From Anaspis maculata (lineage: Eukaryota > Arthropoda > Insecta > Coleoptera > Scraptiidae), in assembly GCA_949128115.1 (NCBI GenBank), contig OX421963.1:620001-684000 (forward strand): a DNA stretch of 64,000 nt, in the 5' to 3' direction. Each line of letters opens with the position of its first letter. Within the stretch, counting starts at the first letter, position 1. The notes beneath the pieces were generated by a model. It made no database searches and was not told the origin of the DNA. It worked only from the letters and a program-made list of their open reading frames with translations. Below, one piece after another: positions 22,791 to 34,927 of this stretch. The translations under genes were made by a program, and so were the position numbers.

Positions 22791-23770
22791 AATAGTTGAA
22801 AACTAAAATGATTATAAACGTGTCAAAATTATTATAAAATGTGAAGGAAAATAACCTAATGTTCAATCTTTTATAATTCGAATATCAGAATGATTTGGAA
22901 CAAATGTCAAGATGATTCTAAAAATATGTCGAAATCATTGAAAAATTGTCAATGATCGAGAATATGTCCAAAAATTAAAAAGTTAAGATGATCTCATAAT
23001 GTCAGGATATTTCCAAAAAATGCCCCATAATATTGTATACCTCGGTGCTTTGCACCTCGATTGTAGCCATTTACAATGTTATGCTTTGCAACTCGGTTAT
23101 CGCCCTATCCTGGCTGTATACCTCGAAACACAACGAAAAACATCAAAATCTTCCGCTCGAGCAACTGGGTAGTACCCATAACCAATTTCACAGCTTTTTT
23201 CATTTAAGTAAAATATAAAATGTGATGTGTTGGTAGCATTATCAACCTCAATTATATGTCAAAATGATTGTCCAATAACTGATTATTGCTCTCGAACTCC
23301 AGTTTTACAATGATTGAAATAGGTCAAGAAAATTTCATGATAATTCAGAAAATGTTGAAAGAATTGTGAAAAAACTGTCCACAAGACTATAAGAATGTCA
23401 AAATTATAAAAAAAAATGCAACAATGATTCCAAAAATTGTCACGAATCCCAATAAATGCCAAATATTCCAAAAAATGTCACAATAATTCCAAAAATGATA
23501 AAAAGTGTCAAAATTGTTCCACAAAACGTCAGATTAAATCCAAAAAATGTCAAAATGATTCTGAGCTGAAGAAGTGCAGGAAAATCCAAAATACATAGTA
23601 TTAAAAATGTTGAGATAACTCCAAAACTATCAGAATGATTCCAAACATGTCAAAAAAATTTGGAAACGTCAAATTATTCATATATTGAGAATTTGGATGT
23701 CAAAATGATTCGAAGAAATGTTGAAATGGTTCTGAAAAATGTCCAAAAAAAATCACAAAATATCTTTGGT
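22791..23770 (+). repeat. Family G degenerate array (AAAATGTCAAAATGATTCC units)
   Basis: Units of about 20 nt built on TGTCAAAATGATTCCAAAAA recur with many substitutions, clearest at 23310-23560 and 23610-23740. A less repetitive stretch lies at 23030-23210. It is embedded between two family A blocks. Confidence 0.7.
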
Positions 23771-26250
23771 CGAAATTTTCGTGTTTGAAGTCAAAATTTT
23801 CATATCAAGATCAAGTTTTTCGAGTCAGAATTCCCAGATCAAAGTCGAAGGCTTTCAAGCCTGAAGTCAAAATTTCAAATGAAACTGAAGTTTTCTTTTG
23901 TCCAAGGAGAATTTTCATGTTTGGAGGCGAAGTCTCCCGTTTCAAGAGTCAATCTTTGGCAACAAAAGACAAAATCGTATGTCTTTTCTTCAAGTCGAAA
24001 TCACCACTGAATTACGAGTCGAGAGTTTTCCGTGTTCAAAGTCAGAATTTCAAGATAAAATTGGAGGTTTCTGCGTCTGAAGGTCATGGTGATTTGTTTT
24101 TAAGTAGAATTTTTTCATCTGAAGTCGATGTATTTCGTATTTATGGTCAACTTTTCGTGATTAAAGTCGAAGTTGTTTGATTTTTTCCAAGTTGAAATTT
24201 CAAGTTGCAGTTGAAATATTGTCTCAAGTCCATGTTTTCTTATTTCAAGTCGAAATTTCGGAATCAAAGTTGAAATCTTACGTGTTTGAAATCGAAATTT
24301 CCTGTTCAAAGTCGACATTTTGGAATCACAATAAAAGTTTTCATGTGAAAAATTTGAAGTAAAAGACCAAGCTTTTTGTGTTGAAAATTGAATATCTGTT
24401 GTGTTTTGAGACGAAATTTCGTGGTTTCGGTGGAGGTTTACGGACTCGAGGGTCAAAGTTGAGTCGCAGGGTCGGACAAGTCAACTTCTCTTGTTCGAAG
24501 GGAAAATGTCCATGTTCAAATCAAAATTTCGTGTAATAAGTCAAAGTTTCCAGATTGAAGTCGAAGTTTTTCATCTTCAAACTCAAAGCTTTGTGTTTGG
24601 AGTGTTAATGTCGAGATCAAGGTCAAGTTTCTCGGGTCCAAGTTTTTAGGGTTCAAAGTAGAGATTTTCGTGTTCCAAGTCGAAACTGTTTGTGTTTGAA
24701 GTCGAAGTTTCCAGATTAATTCAGGAGCTGTTCGATTTCGAAGTCAAGATCCAAGCCAGAATCTCCCGTGTTTGAAGTCAAAATTTTGTATTCGTACTCC
24801 ACCATTAGATACTGAAGTCGAAATTTCATGATACACCTAAAAGGTTTTTGCATCGGAGGTCGAAATTCCGAGATAGAGAAGTCGAAGTTTTCCGTGTTGG
24901 ATTGTTTGTGTTCAAAGTCGAAGTGTTCTGTATTTCAAGTCAAAATTTTAAGTCAGAAGTCAAAATTTCCGTGTTTGAAGTCGAAATTTTGTGTTCAAAG
25001 CCAATATTTCGATATTAAAATCGGAATTTTCATGTTTGAAGTAAAAACTGTCATGTTGAAGCCAAGGTTTTTCGCGAGGTTTTTTTGTACTCGAAGTGAA
25101 GTATCCACGATAAGGGTGAAGAATTTTGCATTTGAAGTCGAATTTTCGAGATAAAGTCGAAGTTTTCATGTTCGAAGTCAAAACTTCTTGTCTAAGCCAA
25201 ATTTTCGAGAGTCAAGCTCTTCGTGTTCCAAGTCAAAATTGTTGTTTGGAGTCGAAAGTTGTACGTGACCAAAATTGAAATTCCAAGATGTAGAGTACAA
25301 GGTTTTTGGTGTAGAGTCGGAATTCCGTGGTTGAAGTCGGAATGTCAAGATCGAAATCGAAGTCATTCGTGTTTGAAGTCAAAACGTACTTGAAATTGAA
25401 ATGTCGATATTGAAATTAAAGATTGTGATTTTCAAAGTCACTATTACGAAATAAAAATTCAAGTTTTTTGCGGTAAAAGTCAAAAAAAATTGTGTTTGAA
25501 GTCGAAGTTTCCGTGGTGGAAATCGTAGTTTTTTGTATTCAACTACGGCGAAATTTTGTGGTTGAAGTCGGAATTCTGAGAATTGACAGTTGAAGTTTCT
25601 CGTGTTGAAATCAAAATTTCGCAATAGAAGTTGAAGTTTGTCGGTATTCAAGTTGAAATGCCAAGATGAAAGTTGAAACTTTTCGTGTCAGATCTTTTGT
25701 ATTCGAAGTCGAAGTTTTCATGTTGAAAGTCGAAATTTCGTGTTTGAAATCAAAAATTCGAGATTTTATTCAAGTTTTTCGTGTTTAAAAGCCAAGCTTC
25801 GCAATCAAAGTCAAAGTTTGTCGGTTTTTGAGTCTGAACTCTAAGATAAAACTTGAAGTTTTTGAAGTCTACTTCGAGAGTTTTAAATCAAGTTTTTCGC
25901 GTTTAACTTGAAATTTCGCAATAGACTTCTAGAAGTTAGATTTTCCGCGTTGAAAGACCCAATTTTCATGTCAAAAGCGTTTCGTCTTTTCGTGTTCAAA
26001 GTCAAAATTTTGCAATAAAAGTCAAAGTTTGTAAGTTTTGGAATCGAATAATCGAGTTGAAAGTCGAAGTTTTCTTGTTTCAAGTCAGAAGTTTAACATA
26101 ATAGAAATCAAAATCTCGCCATAGAAATTCCAAGGTATTTGCGTATGGGGTAGAAATTTCTGGCTTGGAGTCAGAATGTCACGATTAAAGTCGGATTAGT
26201 TTCTGTTTGAAGTCGGAGTTTAATGTATAAGGTCGAAACTCCACCATTTA
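23771..26250 (+). repeat. Family A degenerate array (plus), 2.5 kb
   Basis: Alternating phrases TTGAAGTCGAAATTTCG and GATAAAAGTCGAAGTTTTTC give a period of about 20-22 nt and a dimer of about 42 nt. Open frames on both strands encode only periodic low-complexity peptides (SKSKF-, NFDF- types). That reflects the near-21-nt period and not coding selection. Confidence 0.85.
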
Positions 26251-26266
26251 AATTAGTGTTGGCAAC

Positions 26267-26575
26267 GAAACCGGTTTTGAAAGCCGGCTCTGAAAACCGC
26301 GGTTTCGATGAAAGCTGAAAACCGGCTTTCAGATCTGGCTTTCGAGACCGGTTTTTCGAGCCGGCTTTCGGAGTCGGTATTCGGAGCCGGCTTCCAAAAC
26401 TGGTTTCCGGAGCAGTTGGTTTCAAGTATCGGTTTTCGAAGCCGGCTCCCAATAACGGTTTTCAAAGCCGGTGTCCAATGCTGATTTTCGGAGTCGGCTT
26501 TGGATACCGGCTTTTGGATTAGGCTTTCAATACCGGTTTTACCGAAACCGGTATTCGACAAAACCCGAAGCAGGA
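26267..26575. repeat. Family C array (CCGGTTTTCGAAGCCGGC units)
   Basis: Degenerate units of about 20-24 nt, such as GAGCCGGCTTTCGGAGTCGG, form the left outer part of the composite. Confidence 0.75.
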
Positions 26576-26757
26576 CAATTTGACGCCGCCGACTTGACGC
26601 CGGCCAACTTGACGCGGGACAACTTGCCGCGGGACAACTTGACGCCAGGACAACTTGCCGCGGGACAACTTGACGCCAGGACAACTTGACGCGGGACAAC
26701 TTGACGCCAGGACAAGTTGACGCGGGACAACTTGACGCCAGAACAATTTGACGCTAG
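26575..26757. repeat. Family D array, left block (GGACAACTTGACGCCA units)
   Basis: About ten units of 16-18 nt occur, alternating GACGCCAGGACAACTT with GACGCGGGACAACTT. They are much better conserved than families A-C, which suggests recent expansion. The inverted counterpart lies at 30708-30900. Confidence 0.85.
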
Positions 26758-26759
26758 GA

Positions 26760-27811
26760 GTTATTATAATTTTGGGACTCTCGTTGGCCAGTTTGTGTCT
26801 TTTCGTCCCCCAACTGGCCCCCTTGTGTTTTCCTGTGGTTTTTTGGAACTAGCAAGCCCCTTATGCCTACTTCTTGTGTCTTATGTTTTTGAGTCCCAAG
26901 GACCTCAGTTTGTATAACTCGAAGTCACAGCCCCCATGCGACTTTATGTGTCATTTCAAGCCCTGATGAGCCCCCTACTTGTGTCTTCGTGTTGTTTTCG
27001 GAACTTTACAGGAGCCACTTTGTTTTTCCATAGCATTTTTAAGAACCCTGATAAGCCCCTCGATGACCTTCTTGTGTTTCCATATGAAACTCCAAATTCT
27101 ATCGAGCCCCTTTGTATCTTCTTGTGCTTTGGAACCCTGCCGGCCGCCATTCTTTCTTGCTGTGTCAATCTGGGCCATGTGTCTATGGTGACGCTTCCAG
27201 CCCCGCAATAAGCTCCATTTTGTCTCCTCATGTCGTGGAATCCTAGCGGCTCTTGTTGTGTCTTGCTACGTTTGTCAGAAACGCAACGAACCCCCTTTGT
27301 CTGTATTTGTTGTTTTGAAACCTAATAATCCCCCTCGTGTCCCCTTGAACCCCCTTGTATCTTATTATGTTTCTCGTCCTATATGGCGCCCTTCCGGGCG
27401 CCCCCATTATACCTTGCTTTGTCAATCGGAGCTTCAATGAGCCTTTTTGTGTCTTTATGCGTCATTTTGACGATGAGCCGCTTCATGTTTTCTGTGGTTT
27501 TCGGAAAACGCGAGCCCCCTCACATTTCTCATGTTTTGGAGTTCTAGCGACCCATTATGTCTTGCTGTGTCAATCGGAGCCCCCCTCCTGTCTTTAGGTA
27601 CCTACCGTATTGTGCCCCGATGACCCCTTTGTTTCTTCTTAGCAGTTTCGGAACACTATCGAGCCCCTTCGTATCTTTCTTACTTTGGAGCCTTACTGGC
27701 CCCATTGTGTCCTTTTGTGTAGTTTCGAGCCCCCAATGAATCCTTTGATGTTTTCTTAAGGTTTTCGGAAGTCTAAGCGAGCCCGCTCATGTCTTCTTGT
27801 GTTTTGGAGAT
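26760..27811 (+). repeat. Family E array, part 1 (GAGCCCCCTTGTGTCTTC units)
   Basis: Units of roughly 45-60 nt contain GAGCCCC, a CTTGTGTCTTC-type core and TTTCGGAACCCT, repeated in the plus orientation with strong divergence. It stops abruptly near 27811, where unrelated AT-rich sequence begins. Confidence 0.75.
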
Positions 27812-29340
27812 TGTAGCAATTGAAATTTCTACAATTTTTTTTATATAAAAATTTATTTCGAGTTTGCAAAATTCCATATAAAACCTAAAGAGAGTGGTCA
27901 ATAAAGCAGTGAATTATTTGAATTATCGCGGTACAGATGAGAGAGGAAACGGCAAAAGAAACGACATGATAGAAAACTTTACTGATAAGGGAATTCAATT
28001 CAAAAAAAGAAGAGTGACAGTTAGTATTGTGGGAGGCAAATTGTTCCGTTTCTCCGTTGAAGGGCAGGCCTGAGAGCCCCCATTTGTTTCATGTTGCCTC
28101 CTCCTGTCTTTTCGCACCTCTTGTGTGCCATGAGAATAACCTGAAAAGGGTGAGTTAGAAAGTTCGATTTTAAAGTCAAAAAGTTGCCGAACCTCAAATT
28201 TTAGCTTTATCTGGGACCATCCACGTTTATACCGCTACATCTACGTTTTCGTACGTTATCTACGTTTCCCACGTTCTCTCTCCGTCCTTCATATCATCCA
28301 GTTACGCTGCCGACGAATTTCCATATGATGTACGCTGTTTTCACCGGTGACCACCGAAGCCGATAAGCCAACTCGCTGCGGTCAACTCCTTCGATTTTGG
28401 CTGCTAGTACCATCTTCGCTGAAGCTCAACCAGCACGCCTTCGTCCACCTTGTGCCAGAGTGCTGCACGTCATCTGCGAGTCAAGCCACGTACCCGGACC
28501 GGTGGAAGACGATTTCGCGCTGCACCAGGGGTCACGTGAGATGTTCTAGTTCTTCCGCATCCCTAAGTTTAAGTTGCCCATTTAGCGTTGTTGTTTTGTT
28601 TTTAAGAATATCACTTAATCAAGTGAGCGCCCCGAAACCTTTTAACTTGGATCCAAGGTATTATAGGTTAGGTTAGGCAAACGTTCAGTTATTCGACAAA
28701 ACCTTGTCGGAACCAGACACGCTGGGGGGTAGTTTTCTTGGGGTTTCGCGTTTGAAGAGCAGTAGGCATTCAACACCTCTGCCAACATCCTCACGTCTTG
28801 CCTGTGCCCTGTGAGGTTCGTTTTCACTGGCCGAGGAGGCTCGGGCTGAAATTTAGCAAGAAGTCAATATCATATTTTTATTTGTTACTATTTTACATTG
28901 CACATACCTTTCGATAATTCCGTGTCAATTACGTCGAATATACTCCAATTATTCTCCCGATTTGCCTAGTTTAATTCATATTTTCCATAATTCAGCTGCA
29001 TTTATTTACCATTAACTACTCTTGTTTTTTTGACACTTCGAAGACGTCACCCGTCAGCTGTTTGACAGCTCTCGAGTGCGTTCGAGTTACAACCATCTGT
29101 AGAGCGTACAGCCGTGTTTCACACAACACGGGAATTGTGTAAAAATCGGGAATATATCAATTCCAACCATCTGAACTAGCTACACGCCCGATTGGCGCCT
29201 TTTGAAATATAAATTTAGTTGTGGCAGTTTTTGTGTAAACTTTAAGAACCCACGCCTTGCTCTCCACATAGAAAAAAACTGAGTGCCGCCTTCAGCGACC
29301 TGAAGGGAAAAATAGGCGACAAGATCTAGAGGCCCTCATT
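27812..29340. other. Unrelated insertion within family E array, unassigned
   Basis: This stretch lacks the E units and separates two E blocks, so it is probably an insertion or a distinct host segment. A lone GAGAGCCCCCATTTG phrase (28071) suggests that the first E block continues briefly and that 27812-28070 may be an insertion of its own. It contains a CTACGTT tract at 28210-28275 and a TAGGTTAGGTTAGG phrase near 28664. No LTR, tRNA-like or protein motif could be confirmed. Confidence 0.4.
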
Positions 29341-29469
29341 CGTGTTCTGCTGAGTGATTTGGAGCCCCAGTGAACCTCCTTGTGTCTTTATGTCTCGTTT
29401 CGACTACCGATGAGTCCCGTTTCGTCATTTTCTTCGAATGTTTCTTTGCTCTGTTCTTACAAAATTCCT
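29341..29469 (+). repeat. Family E units before the D'-D junction
   Basis: GGAGCCCCAGTGA and CTTGTGTCTTTATGT phrases identify resumed E units after the unrelated insertion. Confidence 0.6.
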
Positions 29470-29595
29470 GGCGCAAATCGTCCGGCGTCAAGTTGTCCCG
29501 GCGTCAAGTTGGTCGGAGCAGGACAGCTTGACGCCGGCCATCCTGACGCGGGACAACTTGACGCCAGGACAATCTGACGCATGAACAATTTGATG
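29470..29595. repeat. Family D palindromic junction (D' then D)
   Basis: Units in the reverse sense (GGCGTCAAGTTGTCCC) run to about 29518. They are followed directly by units in the forward sense (TTGACGCCGGCC, GGGACAACTTGACGCC). This is the order expected where the right end of one D-bounded unit meets the left end of the next. Confidence 0.8.
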
Positions 29596-30707
29596 TGTCG
29601 CTTCAAGCCTTGACTAGCCCCCTTATTGTGTCTCCATGTTGCTTTTGGAATTCTATCGAGCCACAATCTATCTTCTCAGATTTTGTAGTTCTTGAGTTCT
29701 TCTTTGTCAATCGGAGCCTCGATGGACCCTCTTGTGTTTACTTGAGGAGTTCGGAGTTCTGAGGAGCCCCCTTATGTCTGACTATGTTTTGGAGCTCAAG
29801 CAGCTCCCATTTTGTCTTCCTGTGTTAACTCGAAATTCCAGTGGATCCTTTTGTGGATTTATAAGTCGTTTTGAGCCCCAATAAGCCCTCTTGAGTGTTC
29901 ATATTGCTTTCAGAATCGTAGTATCTACCCTTTATGTCTCCATATGGCGTTGTAAGCACCCTTATTCAGAGCCCAATTGGACACTCTTGTTTTAGCCCCT
30001 CATGATTTTTCGTCCCTCCAGAATTTCAGTAAGCCTCCTTGTGCCTTCTTTGATTCTTAAAGCCCTACTGGCCCCCTTGTTTCTTCAATGTCGATTGAAG
30101 CCCTGCTGAGTCCCCTCACATTTTTCCGTCGCTTTCGAAGCTTTAATAAACACCTTTGTGCCTTCGTGTAACATTTGGTGCCCCCGTGTGTCATCTACCT
30201 CAAGTACCGTTTGGAGCCCTGGTGAGTCTCCCTATGTTTTTTTACGTGTTTAGAGTTCCCGTGAGCCTCTTTTGCCTTCTTGTGTAATCCAAAGCACTAT
30301 TGAGCCCCCTTGTGCCTTCAATGTCTTTTGAAGTCCTGATGAGCCCCCTTGCAATTTCCCGTGTCTTAGGGAGCTTTCAAGCAGTCGAAAGCACACTTGT
30401 ATTTTCGTCTGGTATTCAAAGCTCTACTTGGTCCGCTTGTGTCCTCATATGCCGAAAAAGCTCCCTTTTGCTTTCATGTGTTGTTCATAGCCTCACTGGA
30501 CCCCATTGTGTCTTCAATAATGAATGGTGTTTGAACCCCTGCTGAGCTTTCTTGCATTTTTCTCATTTACATTTAGTAAGCACTCTTGTGCCTTTGTTTG
30601 GTATTGGAAGGTCTATCGGGCCCCCGTGCGTTCCCCCTTGCTTTCGTAACTCAAGTGATAAGCACCTTTGAGCCTTCATGTAATGCTCGGGGTCCTATAG
30701 GTCCTAC
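29596..30707 (+). repeat. Family E array, part 2
   Basis: About twenty degenerate units with GAGCCCCCTTGTGCCTTC, GGAGCCCTGGTGAG and similar phrases keep the same orientation as part 1. Confidence 0.75.
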
Positions 30708-30900
30708 TGGTGTTAAGTTGTCCCGACGCTAAGTCGGCTATCGGCTACTCTAAAATTTCTGGCGTCAAGTTGTCCGGCGTCAAGTTGTCCTGGCGTCAAG
30801 TTGTCCCGCGTCAAGTTGTCCTGGCGTCAAGTTGTCCCGGCGTCAAGTCGGCCGCTTTAAAATTCCTGGCGTCAAGTTGTCCCGCGTCAAGTTGTCATGT
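30708..30900. repeat. Family D array, right block (inverted)
   Basis: About ten units of GGCGTCAAGTTGTCC type are the reverse complement of the 26575-26757 block. A phrase TAAAATTTCTGGCGTCAAGTT recurs as TAAAATTCCTGGCGTCAAGTT 90 bp later, which indicates an internal higher-order duplication. Confidence 0.85.
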
Positions 30901-31035
30901 ACGCACAAAACCGGTATACCGGTATCCATTTTTGGTATAAGTAAGGGTCAAAGTTTTCTAATTTGAGGTTGAAGTTTCTTATGTTCAAAGTAGCATTGAG
31001 AAGTGAGACCCGAATCGGTTTTGCCAGCACTAATT

Positions 31036-32110
31036 CTGGATTCTTTGGTGAAGGTGAAGGAGAGTGAAGAAGGTGAAGGTAGTGAGCCAGAAAGTTACAT
31101 TTTTTTCAAGAAACCGCTTATCCAATGAATTGAAGCAAGCTCTGTGCTTCTCTGCGTAGATTTTGGGCATCAGAAGATTACTTTTCCTTGCTATTTGGCC
31201 TAAAGGTTCTGGAAAATTGAATTAAGTATACAAAGAATTTCAACAAAGTCACTATAAGGAAGGCATTGAATCAAGATGCTGCTACATTTGAAATAAAAGG
31301 ACCGTTTTGGACAGCTCCAATAAAGCGTATGTAGTTTGTTTTCCAATACAGTTTCCACTCATTCGGCTTCGAAATGCGAACATTTTTCGAATTGTTCGCA
31401 TTCAAAAACTCTCATGCAGCTCAGGTAGATCATCCTCGGTTCGTGGAATCTAATTCCAATAATTTATACAGGCACGTTTAATGGTCGAAAACAAATCATT
31501 AAACCGCTCACTAAAAGCTTTTACTGTGCCATCGCGGTTATCATTATCTCTTGTATGGATGGCAATAAAAAATAGTGTTCACATATGTTGAATTTATTAT
31601 GTTATTAACCGAAAAGTGGCCGTAAAAGCCGAGTCTTCGCGCATACGGAGAGCCAGGGCATCGAGTCCTGATGACAGCCTCAAACGGCCCCGTATTCTTC
31701 GGAAGAAAGAAGAGGGATGGATTCATATAATAATAGTAATATGTGCCGTGAAGGAGAGGTATAGAGAGCGAATTTTCACACAGTAGTCTTGACCCTTAAT
31801 GGCGCTAAAAGGGCGTTTTTATGTTGTACGGGCTGTTATGGCACGCTGCTTGATTTACGGCCGGTCCGTAACTCCGGCAAATGGCTTTTTAATAACAAGA
31901 TATGAAGCGATATGAACTCGTGGTGATTCACAAGAAGTAGATTTTCGATTTCTTTCTGATTTTGTTCCAGATTTCCACTTTACCGATCCCTCACCCATGG
32001 AAGGGGGAGTTATGTTTCAGATAACGATCCCTCAGAGCCTTTTGGATTGAAAGGGCCATATAGAATCAATCCAATGATGTAGAAAACTCACTTGAAAAAA
32101 TTGATTTCAA
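31036..32110. other. Unique-looking DNA, no gene recognised
   Basis: No repeat period or recognisable frame was seen. The stretch 31600-31880 is less AT-rich and could be ancestral single-copy sequence. Confidence 0.4.
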
Positions 32111-32111
32111 C

Positions 32112-32605
32112 TCTTTGAGCTTGTGTAGGCTTGAGTTTGCTGATACTTGTTTTAGTTTTTCAAAACTTACTTTAGTTTGTCTTACCAGGCTTATTTGTCT
32201 GATTAGGCTCCAGTTTGTCAACGGAACAATAGTTTTTGAATCTTGGCTTCATGTTATCCATCTAAGCTCCCTTTTGTCAAATCAACCTTGAGTTCATCGA
32301 TATGAATCAGGCTTCACTTTGTCGTATCGGGACAGGCACATTTATACATTATAGGCTTAGTTTGCCAATATGGGTTTCAATTTTTTAAGCCTCATCTCAT
32401 TACTTCTCACCAGGCTTCGTTTGTCTGAAGAGGCTTCATTTTGTCAAACTGAGCGAAAGATTCGCAGTCTAGGTCTCAAATTATCCATCTAGGCTTTATT
32501 TTGTGGAGTCAGGCTTCAGTTATGTCAAAGTTTCGATATTCATGGACGGCATCTGAAATTCTTGTCGAAGACAAAACGAGAGAGTTCCAGCACCTATAGC
32601 GTTGG
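32112..32605 (+). repeat. Family B array, third block
   Basis: AGGCTTCAGTTTGTC, CAATATGGGTTTCAATTTT and GGACGGCATCTGAAATTCTT phrases match the 16.8-20.1 kb array. It is cut by the 32609 hairpin. Array-like sequence around 34262-34320 may be its continuation on the far side. Confidence 0.75.
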
Positions 32606-32608
32606 CTA

Positions 32609-34260
32609 ATAGTACAGGAAAAATAGTAAAAAAATCGGCCAAACCTCGGAATAAATATGGACGTCATGAAAATTTGATATCCTGTTCAGAATTGAGTGCT
32701 CTACAACATATCCAAAATCGCCAAAAATCGCACTTGGGGGTTTTGAGTTATTGGAGGGGGGGTGAAAAATTGCAGGTAAAAATGGAGGGGATGGAACCCG
32801 TCAATCCATTGGACGCAAATACATTATAATTCGACGTATCATATCCCCTTGATACCATTTTGGCACAAGAAGTGTCCATCGTTGTTGCAGGGGAGTAGTG
32901 GGAGGGCGAAGCTCTGCTAGGTGGTCCATTTTGTTTCTCTGGCCATGTAGAACCGATCACGACAAGTTTGGTACCTTTCCCGACTAAATTCAATCTCCTG
33001 AACTCGTATCCGATGTGTAAATTTGAATTGAAACAAGTTTGAACAAGTTAACTTGAGAAAACTTGTTTTTTCTTTGACAATTTTGACGAATTTTTTTTTC
33101 ACTGTTGGAGGTGTTCATTTTTAGAAAATTTCCAGGGACCATTTAATTGAAGTGTATTCTCCACAAAAATCATCCACTCGATGTATAATTTTGTTTCTCG
33201 AGTTTAAAAAATCGATTTGAACTTGAGCCGGCACGGCGAGTCGTCTACTACTGACCAGAACACTACAGCATACACCTTTAAATGAAAACACCTCAAACTA
33301 TTGAAGAAATAACAACTTATCTTTGAAAATTAAAGGATTTGTGCAGAACTAGATTCCCTATAACATAAACAAAATCGTCATGGATCGCAATGCAGGATTT
33401 TGAGTTATTCGAGGAGGAGGATAACACTTTGACAGGATTCACACTCGATGAACTGTTACCTCTCCACTTGAATAACTCAAAACCCTGCAGTGCGATTCAT
33501 GGCGATTTTGTTTATGTTTTAGGAAATTCAATTCTCCACAGATCCTCCAATTTTCAAAGATGAGTTGTTATTTCTTCAAGAGTTTGAGATGTTTTTATTT
33601 AAAGGTGCATGCTGTAGGGTTCTAATCAGTAGTGGACGATGCGCCGCGCCGGCTCAAGTTCAAATCAATTTTTTAAACTTGAGAAAGAAAATTATACATC
33701 GGGTGGATGATTTTTGTGGGAAATACACTTCAATTTAATGGGTCCCTGGAATTTTTTTTAAAATAAACGCCTCCAACAGTAAACAAAAATTCGTCAAAAT
33801 TGTCAAAGAAAAAACAAGTTTTCTCAAAATAACTTGTTTAAACTTGTTTTCATCCAAATTTACACATCGAATATGAGTTCAGGAGATTGAATTTAGTCGG
33901 AAAAGATACCAAACTTGTCGTGATCGGTTCTACATGGCTATAAAAACAAAATTGACCACTTAGCAGAGCTTGGCCCCCCACTCCTCCCCTTCAACAATGA
34001 TAGACACTTTTTGTGCCAAAATAGTGTCAATGGGATATGATACGTCGAACTATAATGTATTCGCGTCCAATGGATTGACGGGTTCCATCCCCTCCATTTT
34101 TACCTCCAATTTTTTACCCCCCCTCCAATAACTCAAAACCCCCGGGTGCGATTTTTGGCGATTTTGGATATGTTGTAGAGCACTCAATTCTGAACAAAAT
34201 ATAAAATTTTCAGGACGTCCATATTTTTTCCGAGGTTGAAATCTATCTTTCTTGTACTAT
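32609..34260. mobile_element. Long hairpin element, 1.65 kb, arms about 800 bp
   Basis: The left end ATAGTACAGGAAAAATAGT and the right end CTATCTTTCTTGTACTAT are inverted copies. The arms match nearly throughout, for example GGGATGGAACCCGTCAATCC at 32789 against its complement near 34076, and CACTACAGCATACACCTTT at 33261 against its complement near 33603. The turn is near 33445. Internal G-runs (GGAGGGGGGG at 32753) pair with C-runs at 34120. No coding capacity was found. It inserted into a family B array. Confidence 0.8.
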
Positions 34261-34927
34261 AATACTTCATTTGGTCGAAGCTCTTGCTTCATTTTATCTT
34301 ACTTTTTGTGTTTGATGTCTAAATTTTCAACCAAAGCTCGAAACTTATGTTTCGCAATTATCATGGTTCAGGTAAGTTAGAATGGCGAGATGAAAGTCGA
34401 AGCTCTTCTTGTCCAAATTCGCACTTATCGTGTCTGAAGTCCGAAGTTCGTATTTGAAAGCCGAAGTTTCCCGTGCTTGAAGTCGAAATTCCGTTGTGGG
34501 AGTCAAAATGTCGAGATGGAAATCGAACCTTCTTTAAATTAAGTCTAATATAGAAGTCGGATCTTTTTGTAGTTGAAATTTCAAAAAAAGTCGGATTCCT
34601 TTACGTTGGAAGTCGAAAATTGAAATAAAAGTCGAAATTTTTGCGTTGAAGTGTGAATTTCATTGTCGAAGTTAGAGTGTGGTGATAAAAGTCGGAGTTT
34701 CTCTTGTTCACAGTCGCAGTATTTGTTCTTGAAGTCCGAAATTTGTGTTTAAAGCTGAAGTTTTCGTCTTACAAGTCGAAATTTCGATATAAAGTCAAAG
34801 ATTTGTGCGTATTCGACATTTTTGAAAAAATCGGAGTTTTCATGTTCAGCTGAGCTTTGTAGTTAAAGTCAGAATTTGAATATCAGAAAAATAGCGTTTT
34901 TCGTGTTTGAAGTCGACGTTTTTTTCA

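Larger units (their letters stand above)
26251..31035. mobile_element. Nested composite element C-D-E-D'-C' (4.8 kb)
   Basis: The outer ends AATTAGTGTTGGCAA (26251) and TTGCCAGCACTAATT (ending 31035) match those of the family C element at 22.1 kb. Inside come a family C array (26267-26575), a family D array (26575-26757), a family E array, a D'-D junction (29470-29595), more E, an inverted family D array (30708-30900) and a family C remnant. The arrangement is mirror-symmetric at its outer levels. No transposase or other protein was recognised. Whether the whole unit ever moved as one is an inference. Confidence 0.55.

Noticed and set aside
23785..26100. Many open frames of 60-131 codons on both strands in the family A arrays
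   Set aside because: The array period is close to 21 nt (7 codons), so stop-free frames and repeated peptides arise automatically. The peptides are low-complexity, differ between strands and have no domain.
26575..26757. Regular repeats that could be mistaken for a CRISPR array
   Set aside because: There are no unique spacers between repeats, no cas genes, and the context is clearly eukaryotic. This is a tandem minisatellite.
28660..28680. TAGGTTAGGTTAGG phrase resembling the insect telomere repeat
   Set aside because: Only two to three units are present, within non-telomeric sequence. It is too short to call.
27812..29340. Possible LTR or second retroelement inserted in the family E array
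   Set aside because: No matching second LTR, primer-binding site, polypurine tract or coding domain was found.
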